Source of the DNA: Actinomyces sp. UMB0138
GTDB lineage: Bacteria; Bacillota; Negativicutes; Veillonellales; Veillonellaceae
Assembly (NCBI RefSeq): GCF_002849225.1
Contig: NZ_PKMC01000001.1
Span: 62,001 to 126,000, forward strand
Direction: 5' to 3'
DNA length: 64,000 nucleotides
In this document: positions 43,429 to 51,918 of the stretch, in pieces
Layout of the letters: the number at the start of each line of letters is the position of its first letter
How positions within the stretch are numbered: position 1 is the first letter of the stretch
Notes under the pieces: generated by a model
The model's database searches: none
What the model was told of the DNA's origin: nothing
Seen by the model: the letters and a program-made list of their open reading frames with translations, nothing else
Made by a program: the position numbers and the translations under genes

Positions 43429-43513
43429 TCGGCCTCCTAGGCCGAAAGCGCTCGCTAAACGATCAAAGGATCGACCCCTGGTGACGGAGGCCAGGGCCGC
43501 AAAACTGGTGCGG
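43429..43513 (+). promoter_or_regulatory. Hairpin cluster before rpsM
   Basis: Four hairpins follow one another: TCGGCCT/AGGCCGA (43429-43445), CGATC/GATCG (43460-43473), CCCTGG/CCAGGG (43476-43496) and CCGC/GCGG (43497-43513). They occupy the 133-base gap between rpmJ and rpsM. Leader-type regulation of the alpha operon is a reasonable guess; no known class is recognised. Confidence 0.4.
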
Positions 43514-43554
43514 AAAGCGAAGCGACGACCTCCGATCAAGATGGAGAAAACCAG

Positions 43555-43932
43555 ATGGCACGTATTGCCGGAGTCGACCTCCCCCGCGAAAAGCGGATGG
43601 AAGTCGCACTAACTTACATTTACGGCGTTGGCCGCACGCTATCGCAGAAGGCTCTAAAAGAGACTGGCGTTAGCCCGGACCTGCGCGTGAAGGACGCCAC
43701 CGAGGACGACCTCGTAAAGCTTCGTTCCTTCATTGAGGGTAACTACAAGGTTGAGGGCGATCTGCGCCGCGAGGTGCAGGCCGACATTCGCCGCAAGATT
43801 GAAATTGGTTCTTACCAGGGTCTGCGCCACCGCTTCGGACTTCCTGTCCATGGCCAGCGCACCAAGACGAACGCTCGTACCCGCAAGGGCCCGAAGCGCA
43901 CCGTCGCTGGCAAGAAGAAAGCAACTAAGTAG
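43555..43932 (+). CDS. rpsM: 30S ribosomal protein S13
   Basis: A 125-residue S13, a head protein bridging to the 50S subunit. [22 protein letters not shown] and the tail [20 protein letters not shown] are canonical. It is preceded by a structured 133-base spacer. Confidence 0.98.
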   Translation: MARIAGVDLPREKRMEVALTYIYGVGRTLSQKALKETGVSPDLRVKDATEDDLVKLRSFIEGNYKVEGDLRREVQADIRRKIEIGSYQGLRHRFGLPVHGQRTKTNARTRKGPKRTVAGKKKATK

Positions 43933-43972
43933 CAGCGCTAGTCGCTGACCGACGACCTCAGAAGAAGGAAAA

Positions 43973-44365
43973 ATGGCCGCAAACCGCAGCTTCAAGTCGC
44001 GCCGCAGCGCGCGCAAGAACGTCACTCACGGACACGCGTACATCAAGTCGACGTTCAACAACACCATCGTTTCAATTACCGATCCGACCGGCGCCGTCAT
44101 TTCTTGGGCATCTTCCGGTCAGGTTGGATTCAAGGGCTCCCGTAAGTCCACCCCGTTCGCAGCTCAGATGGCCGCCGAGGCCGCTGCTCGCCGCGCACAG
44201 GATTCCGGCATGAAGAAAGTTGATGTTTTCGTCAAGGGCCCGGGCTCTGGCCGCGAAACCGCGATCCGCTCGCTTCAGGCAACTGGCCTAGAGGTTGGCT
44301 CCATTCAGGACGTCACCCCGCAGGCACACAACGGCTGCCGTCCCCCGAAGCGTCGCCGCGTCTAA
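43973..44365 (+). CDS. rpsK: 30S ribosomal protein S11
   Basis: A 130-residue S11, a platform protein. [22 protein letters not shown] and [18 protein letters not shown] are typical. The next gene is rpoA; the usual rpsD is not between them. Confidence 0.98.
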   Translation: MAANRSFKSRRSARKNVTHGHAYIKSTFNNTIVSITDPTGAVISWASSGQVGFKGSRKSTPFAAQMAAEAAARRAQDSGMKKVDVFVKGPGSGRETAIRSLQATGLEVGSIQDVTPQAHNGCRPPKRRRV

Positions 44366-44518
44366 TCCGTCCGGCCTGGTTCTTCGGAACATTGGCCTAA
44401 CGCTGAAACAGGGAATAATCCCGCACTCGTTTCACAACAAAAGAAAAGCCGGCCCCCCGGGGTCGGACGGAATCCTGGCTGACGTCATATAGCGGGCGTC
44501 GGAAAGAAAGGACAGATA

Positions 44519-45514
44519 GTGCTTATTGCACAGCGACCGAATTTGACCGAAGAGGTAGTAAGCGAACAGCGTTCGAGGTTCACCCTTGAACCGCTAGAGC
44601 CTGGTTTCGGTTACACGCTGGGCAACTCCCTGCGTCGTACCCTACTTTCGTCCATTCCTGGTGCGGCGGTTACATCCATCCGCATCGATGGAGTGCCGCA
44701 CGAGTTCTCAACGATTGCTGGCGTTAAGGAAGATGTTGCCGAAATCATCCTGAACATCAAGCAGATCGTGCTTTCGTCTGAAAATGACGAGCCCGTAGTG
44801 ATGTACCTTCGCAAGGCTGGCGAGGGCGTTGTTACCGCCGGTGATATTACGCCTCCTGCCGGTGTGCAGATCCACAACCCGGACCTTCACATCGCCACCC
44901 TGAACGAGAAGGGCAAGCTAGAGGTCGAGCTGACCGTCGAGCGTGGCCGCGGCTACGTTTCTGCCGATCAGAACAAGGACCCGGATGCAGAAATTTCTCG
45001 CATTCCGGTGGATTCGATCTACAGCCCCGTCCTGAAGGTCACCTACAAGGTTGAGGCTACTCGTGTTGAGCAGCGTACCGACTTCGACCGCCTGATCGTA
45101 GATGTCGAGACCAAGCCGGCTATTAGCCCGCGCGATGCTCTGGCTTCTGCTGGTAAGACCCTGGTCGAACTATTCGGGCTTGCCCGTGACCTCAACATTG
45201 AGGCCGAAGGCATTGAGATTGGTCCTACCCAGACCGACGCCGAACTGGCTGCCGATCTGGCAATGACCATCGAGGATCTGGACCTGCAGTCCCGTTCCTA
45301 CAATGCCCTGAAGAGGGAAGGCATTCACACTGTTGGCGAACTGGTTGCTCGCAGTGAAGCCGACCTGCTTGACATCCGTAACTTCGGTGCGAAGTCTATC
45401 GAGGAAATCAAGGCGAAGCTGGCTGAACTGGGCATGGTCCTGAAGGACTCGCCTATGCCTGCCGGCGGTTTTGACGGAGAAAACGCAGGATCCATCCAGT
45501 TCAGTGACGAGTAG
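44519..45514 (+). CDS. rpoA: DNA-directed RNA polymerase alpha subunit
   Basis: A 331-residue alpha subunit. The N-terminal dimer domain holds [20 protein letters not shown], a hinge follows around 225-245, and the C-terminal domain has the DNA- and activator-binding helices ([34 protein letters not shown]). The start is GTG 44519. The 153-base gap from rpsK carries a GC hairpin but no gene. Confidence 0.98.
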   Translation: MLIAQRPNLTEEVVSEQRSRFTLEPLEPGFGYTLGNSLRRTLLSSIPGAAVTSIRIDGVPHEFSTIAGVKEDVAEIILNIKQIVLSSENDEPVVMYLRKAGEGVVTAGDITPPAGVQIHNPDLHIATLNEKGKLEVELTVERGRGYVSADQNKDPDAEISRIPVDSIYSPVLKVTYKVEATRVEQRTDFDRLIVDVETKPAISPRDALASAGKTLVELFGLARDLNIEAEGIEIGPTQTDAELAADLAMTIEDLDLQSRSYNALKREGIHTVGELVARSEADLLDIRNFGAKSIEEIKAKLAELGMVLKDSPMPAGGFDGENAGSIQFSDE

Positions 45515-45569
45515 ATTCGGCCTAGCCGACAAGCTTTGATCTAAAAATTTATTACCTAGGAGTACTAAG

Positions 45570-46142
45570 ATGCCTAAGCCCACTAAGGGCCCCCGCCTGG
45601 GAGGCAGCCCCGCTCACGAGCGCATCATCATCACCAACCTGTGCCGCGAGCTCATTGTCAACCGTTCCATCGTCACCACCGAGGCCAAGGCCAAGCGTGT
45701 TCAGCCGGTTATCGAAAAGCTGATCACCAAGGCTAAGCAGGGCACCGATCACGCCCGTCGCCAGGTGTACTCGAAGCTGCGCAGCCAGACTGCAAAGCGC
45801 AGCGCCAGCTATGTGGATTACACCTACGAGCTGTTCGACGTAATCGCCAAGGAAATTGATCCGGAGCGCGAGGGCGGCTACACCCGCATCGTGAAGCTGC
45901 CGGCTCGTCGCGGCGACAACACTCCGATGGCCCAGATTTCTATCATCACCGAAAAGGTGCAGAAGAAGGCCGTCGTAAAGGACGCCACCAAGACTGCTGA
46001 AAACGCAGCCAAGGAAGAAGAAGCAGCCAAGGAAGAGGCAACTGAGGCAAAGGCCGAAGAAGCCACTACCGAGGAAAAGGTTGAGGAAGCTAAGGCCGAG
46101 GCCGAAGCTGGCTCCACCGCTGCTGAGGCTGACGAGAAGTAG
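45570..46142 (+). CDS. rplQ: 50S ribosomal protein L17 with an acidic C-terminal extension
   Basis: L17 of 190 residues; the core (RLGGSPAHERIIITNLCREL to about 130) is normal. From about 135 a tail of roughly 55 residues is almost entirely Ala, Glu, Lys and Thr (for example AKEEEAAKEEATEAKAEEA). Such tails occur in other actinobacteria; this one is long and acidic. It is the last gene of the alpha operon, with a good terminator behind it. Confidence 0.96.
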   Translation: MPKPTKGPRLGGSPAHERIIITNLCRELIVNRSIVTTEAKAKRVQPVIEKLITKAKQGTDHARRQVYSKLRSQTAKRSASYVDYTYELFDVIAKEIDPEREGGYTRIVKLPARRGDNTPMAQISIITEKVQKKAVVKDATKTAENAAKEEEAAKEEATEAKAEEATTEEKVEEAKAEAEAGSTAAEADEK

Positions 46143-46159
46143 CCTTTAGATTTCCCGTA

Positions 46160-46199
46160 TTAGGGCCGGTACCGAAAGGTGCCGGCCCTAAACGTTTTT
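46160..46199 (+). terminator. Terminator of the alpha operon
   Basis: TTAGGGCCGGTACC pairs along its whole length with GGTGCCGGCCCTAA (one G-U pair) and closes a GAAA tetraloop, followed by ACGTTTTT. Confidence 0.92.
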
Positions 46200-46237
46200 G
46201 GAGCGGCGTGCCGACCTGGCCGTTATAGGGTAGGCGT

Positions 46238-47008
46238 ATGAGTTTGCGAAATTCTGGGCCGGTTACGCTCACTATCGATTGCGGTGGGGGTGGGATCAAG
46301 GCTACTGCTCTGGACAGCCGGGGAACGGCTTTAGCTACGCCTGTGCGCACCCCAACCCCTTATCCCTTGCCGCCGGAGTTGATGACCAAGACGGTGGCTG
46401 ATCTGGCGGCGGCATTGCCTAAGGCGGACCGGATCACCATGGGTATGCCCGGGATGATCCGGCACGGGGTAGTGGTGGCCACCCCGCATTACGTCTGCAA
46501 ATCCGGACCGCGCACGCGCGTACTACCCGAGCTGGTGGAGCAGTGGCACTTCTTCGATATGGCACGGGCACTGCGCGATGCGTTAGATATGCCCGCTCTG
46601 GTACTAAACGATGCGGAAGTGGCCGGCTATGGGGCTATCACCGGCAAGGGACACGAAGTCATTTTGACGCTGGGCACTGGCCTGGGCAGCGCCATATTTG
46701 ATGGCGGAACACTTGCGCCCCACATAGAATTCTCGCAACTGCCGGTCAAATGGGGCCTTACTTATGATGATTACCTTGGCGAGCACGAGCGGCTACGCCT
46801 GGGGGAGGTGCATTGGTCCAGACGGGTACGCAGGGCGGTAGAATCGCTGCGGGCCGCGATTATGTGGGACCGGCTGTATATAGGCGGCGGCAACGGTGCT
46901 CACATTACCGACAGGCAGAGGGGGCTAATTGGCTCCGAAGTGGTCATTGTTCCGAACGATGCCGGGGTCTTCGGTGGAGTACGCGCGTGGGAGTTCCAAG
47001 ATGAGTAG
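46238..47008 (+). CDS. ROK-family protein (polyphosphate-glucokinase-like)
   Basis: A 256-residue sugar-kinase-fold protein. The phosphate-1 loop reads TIDCGGGGIKA, close to the DIGGSGIKG of polyphosphate glucokinases, with Ser replaced by Gly. MGMPGMIRHG, LNDAEVAGYGA (catalytic-type Asp) and LTLGTGLGSAIF correspond to the ROK core, and there is no zinc-binding CGxxGC motif or HTH domain. A glucokinase role using polyphosphate and/or ATP is likely but not certain. Its 3' end overlaps truA by eight bases. Confidence 0.75.
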   Translation: MSLRNSGPVTLTIDCGGGGIKATALDSRGTALATPVRTPTPYPLPPELMTKTVADLAAALPKADRITMGMPGMIRHGVVVATPHYVCKSGPRTRVLPELVEQWHFFDMARALRDALDMPALVLNDAEVAGYGAITGKGHEVILTLGTGLGSAIFDGGTLAPHIEFSQLPVKWGLTYDDYLGEHERLRLGEVHWSRRVRRAVESLRAAIMWDRLYIGGGNGAHITDRQRGLIGSEVVIVPNDAGVFGGVRAWEFQDE

Positions 47009-47840
47009 ACGACTGCGCTTGGATATTGCCTATGACGGAAGCGATTATTCCGGATGGGCTAAGCAGCCTGGGCTTCGCACGGTACAGGGCGAGGTCGAAG
47101 ACGTGCTTGCGATGATCTTTCGCATCCCGTGCCAGCTGACCGTGGCAGGCCGAACAGATAAGGGCGTGCACGCGTTAGGGCAGGTGGCTCATGTAGATGT
47201 CCCCGCCGAGGCTTTTGAGAGGCTGGGTCGAACCGGAATAGAGCGCCTGGCTAACCGGATGAATAAGATTCTGACTTCTAAGTCACCGGATGGAAAACCA
47301 GCACAGACGGTTATTAAGGGGGTCAGTGCGGTTAGCGATGACTTTGACGCGCGTTTTTCGGCCACTTATCGCCGCTACATTTACCGGATTGCCCCTACGG
47401 TGTCATCTTGGATCCCAACTAGGACGGATCTGTGGCGGCTTGGGGCAGCGTTGGATCTTGCGGCTATGGGCCAGGCAGCTGCTGGGCTACTGGGCGAACA
47501 TGATTTTCTGTCTTTTTGTAAGCCGCGTGAAGGGGCTACAACCATCCGGACGCTTCGAAATATCTACATCAGCCAGGTGGGTCGGATCGTAGAGATTGAG
47601 CTAGTTGCTGATGCCTTCTGTCACTCGATGGTGCGGTCTATCGTGGGGGCTCTGGTGGCTGTTGGCACTGGCAAGCACGGACCAGATTGGCCCGCAGTGC
47701 GACTGGCTGAAAAATGTCGGGGTTCTGAACCGCAACTCGCCCCCGCCGCGGGCCTTACTTTGGAAGAAGTAGGGTACCCGGACGAGGGCGAATGGGCAGT
47801 TCAGAGCCTAAGGACTAGGCGGGTGCGATCGCTAGACTAG
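47001..47840 (+). CDS. truA: tRNA pseudouridine(38-40) synthase
   Basis: A 279-residue TruA, which makes pseudouridine at positions 38-40 of the anticodon arm. LDIAYDGSDYSGWAKQPGLRTVQ and AGRTDKGVHALGQVAHVD (nucleophile Asp53) are canonical, as is CHSMVRSIVGALVAVGTG. ATG 47001, with GGGAG upstream, overlaps the ROK gene by eight bases; a longer frame to 46929 lies inside it. It sits behind rplQ, as in many bacteria. Its stop shares CTAG with the convergent gene. Confidence 0.95.
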   Translation: MSRRLRLDIAYDGSDYSGWAKQPGLRTVQGEVEDVLAMIFRIPCQLTVAGRTDKGVHALGQVAHVDVPAEAFERLGRTGIERLANRMNKILTSKSPDGKPAQTVIKGVSAVSDDFDARFSATYRRYIYRIAPTVSSWIPTRTDLWRLGAALDLAAMGQAAAGLLGEHDFLSFCKPREGATTIRTLRNIYISQVGRIVEIELVADAFCHSMVRSIVGALVAVGTGKHGPDWPAVRLAEKCRGSEPQLAPAAGLTLEEVGYPDEGEWAVQSLRTRRVRSLD

Positions 47841-49048
47841 CGACCTTCGTGGCGCTTTTTGCGTTGCTTCAGATACCCCGACAGGCCTAGCTGGGCAAGG
47901 GAGTCCAACACTAGTGCTGTACCAATCCCAGCTCCGGCTTTTAGCCAACCGGATTTGCGACCTTTTGAACGGAAGGCAGTAACTAGTAGTGCGGTACCTG
48001 CCGTTGCCTCTATCCCGGCCCATGCTCTAACAATCCAGGGCTTGTCTAGGGCTGCAGTGTGGTAGGCGCTCCACAGTTTAGAACCGGATTCCTCGGGCTT
48101 ATCTAGCATGATGTCTACTGAGCTCCCTAGGGCGGAGCCCCAGGAAGAGGCTTCGAAGACGGCCACGTCGGGAAGGTCGGCAACCTGGACGTCCCCATCT
48201 AGGTAGTCGCCCAAAAAGTCTGGCAGGCCTAGCGCAGCGACCATCTTCTTGAATCCCTCGGTCCCTGAGGTGGCCAGCGCCCGATCCACGTCGTCACGAT
48301 CTGCTAGCGGGTTTATCTCTGCTAGGCGGGCGGCCATCTGGTCTTCTCCGAAGTGTGCCCGGACAGCGGCTAGGAGACCGGCGGGGGCCTGGTCGTTCCA
48401 GCTGCCTACAACAAGGGTGGTATTCATTTGCCACGAATGGAGGAGCAGGGATTCTGACGGAATGTGGTCCCGCTGCTCTGTAGGGGCCTCTACTCCTGCT
48501 AGCCGGTGGTCGTCGTTGGAAGCATACAGCGCGATGGCGGGTAGCTCGGAGACCATTACGCCCGAGACCACGTCCTCTTCTGTACCCGCGTAAATAACGG
48601 CGCGCATACCTTCACCAAGCTCGACGCTGCCCACGTCGAGGCCCTCGGCGGCGGCAATGAAGGGTACCGAGGCGGCGGGCATCTTCGTTATTTCGACTAC
48701 CCGTACTTCACCTTGCTTGGATTTTTCTGGATCCGGGAAAGAGGTGCCTTCGGGAACCTTGTCGGCGCTGGTGTTTCCGATCCACACCTCGGCGTGGAAT
48801 TGCTCTGCCAGCTTTTCCGTGACCTCGGCTAGGTCCATTCCCGCCTGCAGCGAGGTCTGCTGCTCGCCCACGACGGCGACCTTTTCATTTTCATCAATGA
48901 GGACGGTAAGGCCTAGCAGGTGCGCCGTGTTGGGGTACCAGTCTAGTTCGGCAACAACACCCATATCGGCTAGCGATTTGGCAACGTTTTGCGGATTTAG
49001 TGAAGCGGCAACCAGTGCGCCCTCTTCGGGAATCCAATTAACAGTCAT
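47837..49048 (-). CDS. Hypothetical protein, 403 residues
   Basis: Not recognised. The N-terminal 330 residues look soluble and acidic, with alternating strands and helices (MTVNWIPEEGALVAASLNPQ; GMRAVIYAGTEEDVVSGVMV; LADLPDVAVFEASSWGSALG). Residues of about 340-390 have two weakly hydrophobic stretches (IVRAWAGIEATAGTALLVTAF; AGAGIGTALVLDSLAQLGL) and a very basic end (KQRKKRHEGR), suggesting membrane association. No signal peptide or catalytic motif was seen. It is a single gene, convergent with truA and divergent from the DUF4032 gene. Confidence 0.7.
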   Translation of the reverse strand: MTVNWIPEEGALVAASLNPQNVAKSLADMGVVAELDWYPNTAHLLGLTVLIDENEKVAVVGEQQTSLQAGMDLAEVTEKLAEQFHAEVWIGNTSADKVPEGTSFPDPEKSKQGEVRVVEITKMPAASVPFIAAAEGLDVGSVELGEGMRAVIYAGTEEDVVSGVMVSELPAIALYASNDDHRLAGVEAPTEQRDHIPSESLLLHSWQMNTTLVVGSWNDQAPAGLLAAVRAHFGEDQMAARLAEINPLADRDDVDRALATSGTEGFKKMVAALGLPDFLGDYLDGDVQVADLPDVAVFEASSWGSALGSSVDIMLDKPEESGSKLWSAYHTAALDKPWIVRAWAGIEATAGTALLVTAFRSKGRKSGWLKAGAGIGTALVLDSLAQLGLSGYLKQRKKRHEGR

Positions 49049-49138
49049 GGCACTCCTTATGGTTTTGCATACAGTTTAGCGGTTTTCCATCAGCGCGGGG
49101 GTTAGCGGATTCACAGGTGGGGTGGAACAATAGTTTTT

Positions 49139-50506
49139 ATGGCAGAAAGTATCGAGATCACCGCGGCGGCGGTAGACCCCGCCCTTCTTGATTTGCCATG
49201 GGAGATTCCCCTGGCAGAATGGCCCTCTGAAATTCTGGCGGCGTTGCCCAGAGGCATTTCCAGACACGTGGTCCGATTCGTCAATCTGTCCGGGCGCATT
49301 ATCGCCGTAAAAGAAATAAACAAGGACATTGCCTATCGCGAATATGGGCTGTTGCGGGATCTGCACCGGATGGGGCAGCCCGCGGTGGCTCCGACAGCAG
49401 TGGTAACGGGTCGTGAAACCATGCGCGGCAAGCCGCTCACCTCGGCGCTAGTCACTGAGCATCTGCAGTACTCGTTGCCTTACCGCGCCCTGTTTAGCCA
49501 GACCGTCCGCCCTGACACCACCTGGAGACTGATCGATTCGTTGGCGGTGCTGCTGGTTCGCCTGCATCTGGCAGGTTTCTACTGGGGGGACGTGTCACTT
49601 TCCAACACGCTGTTTAGACGCGACGCAGGTGCCTTTGCGGCCTACCTAGTGGACGCCGAGACAGGTGCCTTGCATGGATCTTTGACGGCCGGGCAACGAT
49701 CCTATGACCTAGATCTGGCGCGCACTAACATCATCGGCGAGTTCATGGATTTACAGGCCGGCGCGTATTTCGATGAATCCTTGGATGTGGTGCAGATCGG
49801 TGAACGGCTGGTAGACCGATACGAATCGCTGTGGACGGAGCTAACTGCCGAGGAATCTTTCGACCGGGAGGAACGCTGGCGCGTGGAAGGGCGCATTTCG
49901 CGTTTGAATGACCTTGGCTTTGACGTTGGGGAACTGTCCATGACTCGAAGCGTGGACGGGCAGAAGCTGACGATCCAACCAAAGGTGGTGGACGCAGGCC
50001 ACTATCACCGCCAAGTTATGCGTCTTACCGGGATGGACGTAGGGGAGCGGCAAGGTCAACGGATCTTGAACGACATGAAGACGTTCCGGGCGATGAATGA
50101 CATGGAGGATCAGCCTCCAGAACTGGTAGCCCACGTATGGATAGACAAGGTGTTCAACCCTGTCATCAACGCTATCCCGCCCGAATACAGGTCGAAGCTG
50201 GAACCGGCGGAAATATTCCACGAGGTGCTGGAGCACCGGTGGTTCATGTCCGAACGCGTAGGCCATGACGTTCCCATGGACGAGGTCGTGGATTCCTACA
50301 TTTCCGAGGTGCTAGCTAATCGCCCGGACGAAAAGGCGGTCATGGGCTTTGTGGTAGATGGCAGCGAAACTCTAGATGAACCGGATGCGGACAGACGCGA
50401 CGTGACAGACATCCACGCCCTCGCTAGTGACGAGGACGATTACGAAGAGGAGTTCGTGCCCACCTACCGCCTATTTGGGCCGCCCCCAGAAGAGGAAGAG
50501 GAATGA
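49139..50506 (+). CDS. DUF4032 protein with intact kinase-like motifs
   Basis: A 455-residue protein matching the actinobacterial DUF4032 pattern (LDLPWEIPLAEWP, LPRGISRHVVRFV). Residues 40-180 look like the small-molecule or lipopolysaccharide kinase fold (WaaP/Kdo-kinase-like): Lys58 in IAVKEI, Glu68 in REYGLLRDL, the catalytic loop WGDVSLSN with Asp151 and Asn156, and VDAETG with the metal Asp172. All key residues are present, so phosphotransfer is plausible; the substrate is unknown. The C-terminal half is DUF4032-specific with an acidic end. Its stop overlaps the next gene (ATGA). Confidence 0.8.
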   Translation: MAESIEITAAAVDPALLDLPWEIPLAEWPSEILAALPRGISRHVVRFVNLSGRIIAVKEINKDIAYREYGLLRDLHRMGQPAVAPTAVVTGRETMRGKPLTSALVTEHLQYSLPYRALFSQTVRPDTTWRLIDSLAVLLVRLHLAGFYWGDVSLSNTLFRRDAGAFAAYLVDAETGALHGSLTAGQRSYDLDLARTNIIGEFMDLQAGAYFDESLDVVQIGERLVDRYESLWTELTAEESFDREERWRVEGRISRLNDLGFDVGELSMTRSVDGQKLTIQPKVVDAGHYHRQVMRLTGMDVGERQGQRILNDMKTFRAMNDMEDQPPELVAHVWIDKVFNPVINAIPPEYRSKLEPAEIFHEVLEHRWFMSERVGHDVPMDEVVDSYISEVLANRPDEKAVMGFVVDGSETLDEPDADRRDVTDIHALASDEDDYEEEFVPTYRLFGPPPEEEEE

Positions 50507-51180
50507 TGCGAAAGTTCGCAATGCGGGGAAGGAGCGCTCTGGCTCCCGAGAATACGATTGCAGCCTTTGATGCAGCGGTAACTAGAGGGGAAGGATTCAG
50601 CTTTGATCTGCGCATGCTTGCAGACGGCACCCTGGTTGCCATGGCTGATAACACCTTCGACCGCACTACCAATATTTCCGGACCACTCAGTAGCGGATCC
50701 TACGCAGACGTGCGCAGGGCGGACGCGGGGGCCTGGTTTGCGCCTACTTTCCGTTTCGAACGCATCCCCGAACTGGCCGACATTATCGCTTTTATGAACA
50801 GGTGCTCTGGGAACGGGCTTGCCTTGGTGCATCCCGATGGGGACAAGATTGTCCCTGCCATTGCCGCCGCAGTTGAAGAATTGAAGGCAGGTCGGCTTGT
50901 ACTGTCGAGCTATTCGCCCTCGCTAATTGCCGAAATTGATCGGGCGCATCTTTCCATTCCGCTCGCTCTTTGGGCCGGTCCTGATTGGAAAGAGGGCGTG
51001 GCCGAGTGCGGGGGAGTGCTACAGAGTGGAGGCGCCCTATCTGCCGTGATCTTGCCCGCGGAGGTGCTACGGGAAGAAGACGCCCATGAAATCGAGGCAA
51101 TGGGATTAGAGCTGTACCTGGTCGGGGATGACACACAAAAAGCGGAAAAACTTGGCGCAAAGGGAATAGTAAGCGAGTAG
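50503..51180 (+). CDS. Degenerate GDPD-like protein, catalytic residues replaced
   Basis: A 225-residue protein of the glycerophosphodiester phosphodiesterase fold, shown by RGRSALAPENTIAAFDAAV and FDRTTN at the expected spacing. Active enzymes have HRG, an ELD pair and HD; here these read MRG (Met7), FSFD (Ser33 for Glu, Asp35 kept) and AD (Ala48 for His). Both catalytic histidines and a metal Glu are lost, so hydrolysis by the standard mechanism is unlikely. It is translationally coupled to the DUF4032 kinase-like gene, suggesting a scaffold, ligand-binding or regulatory role in the same process. Confidence 0.8.
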   Translation: MMRKFAMRGRSALAPENTIAAFDAAVTRGEGFSFDLRMLADGTLVAMADNTFDRTTNISGPLSSGSYADVRRADAGAWFAPTFRFERIPELADIIAFMNRCSGNGLALVHPDGDKIVPAIAAAVEELKAGRLVLSSYSPSLIAEIDRAHLSIPLALWAGPDWKEGVAECGGVLQSGGALSAVILPAEVLREEDAHEIEAMGLELYLVGDDTQKAEKLGAKGIVSE

Positions 51181-51255
51181 AAAAAGCATCTACTAAATAG
51201 GATAAGGCAGAGTTTTTAAATATCGTTTAGGAACTAAAATCCGCGCATCTGCCAC

Positions 51256-51274
51256 TTAACTTAGGCTTGCATTA
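51256..51274 (+). promoter_or_regulatory. Weak DtxR/IdeR-like iron box before the DUF1540 gene
   Basis: TTAACTTAGGCTTGCATTA agrees with 13 of 19 positions of TTAGGTTAGSCTAACCTAA. It lies 157 bases before the start codon, in an AT-rich 251-base gap without a gene. Confidence 0.3.
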
Positions 51275-51431
51275 GTGAGGAAAACCTATTCAGCCTACAA
51301 AATAAAAGCCCAGGTCAGAGGCGTAAAAATGGCGATGGATTGCTCCGAAAAGCATTCGCTTGTGCAGAAAAAATAATTGTCGCATTTGTGGGCATACTGA
51401 AGGCGTCAAGAACTTCTGAAAGGAAATTGAA

Positions 51432-51695
51432 ATGTCCGCTCCTACAATTGCTTCCTGCGCCGCCACTGACTGCTCCTTTAACCGCGGTGGTTGCGCTGCC
51501 CCTATGGTCACCATGGGAACCAAGGCCTGCGTTACTTTCATCGACCTGGACAAGAAGGGTGGGCTTCCCACCATGAGCTCCACAGTCGGTGCATGTAAGC
51601 GCGCCGACTGTGTGCATAACCAGGATCTTGTTTGTGACGCCTCTGGCGTAAAGGTTTCTTCTGATGAAACTTGTCTAACCTTCGAGGCTCGCTAA
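51432..51695 (+). CDS. DUF1540-type cysteine protein (two repeats)
   Basis: An 87-residue protein with two similar cysteine units: Cys9, Cys14, Cys21, Cys33 and Cys55, Cys60, Cys68, Cys81. The spacing CxxxxC(6-7)C followed by a final Cys fits the DUF1540 repeat (pfam07561), thought to bind metal. No signal peptide is seen. ATG 51432 follows AAAGGAAATTGAA. It has its own terminator and stands directly before the iron-uptake operon, so a link to metal status is possible. Confidence 0.8.
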   Translation: MSAPTIASCAATDCSFNRGGCAAPMVTMGTKACVTFIDLDKKGGLPTMSSTVGACKRADCVHNQDLVCDASGVKVSSDETCLTFEAR

Positions 51696-51712
51696 AACCT
51701 CCCTCGAATTTC

Positions 51713-51749
51713 CGCCCTCCCTGGCCGGCTGGCTGGGGAGGGCGTTTTT
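51713..51749 (+). terminator. Terminator of the DUF1540 gene
   Basis: CGCCCTCCC pairs with GGGAGGGCG around a 14-base GC-rich loop, then TTTTT. Confidence 0.85.
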
Positions 51750-51878
51750 GTGTCCTGACTAGCCATGTTAGCCTCTGGGCAGGATTTGTTGCCGCATAAA
51801 AAATGCGGATTTAGCGGCGGCAGAGCTGTGAGCAGCGCGAGTGAATCCTTCAGGGTTGGCTAAAGGGTGGCAAATACG

Positions 51879-51897
51879 TTAGGGTTGCCTTGCCTAA
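51879..51897 (+). promoter_or_regulatory. DtxR/IdeR-type iron box of the siderophore operon
   Basis: TTAGGGTTGCCTTGCCTAA agrees with 15 of 19 positions of the DtxR consensus, with perfect TTAGG and CCTAA ends, 21 bases before the first start codon. Repression in iron sufficiency is expected. Confidence 0.65.
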
Positions 51898-51918
51898 TTG
51901 ATCTGAGGAAGGATTGAG

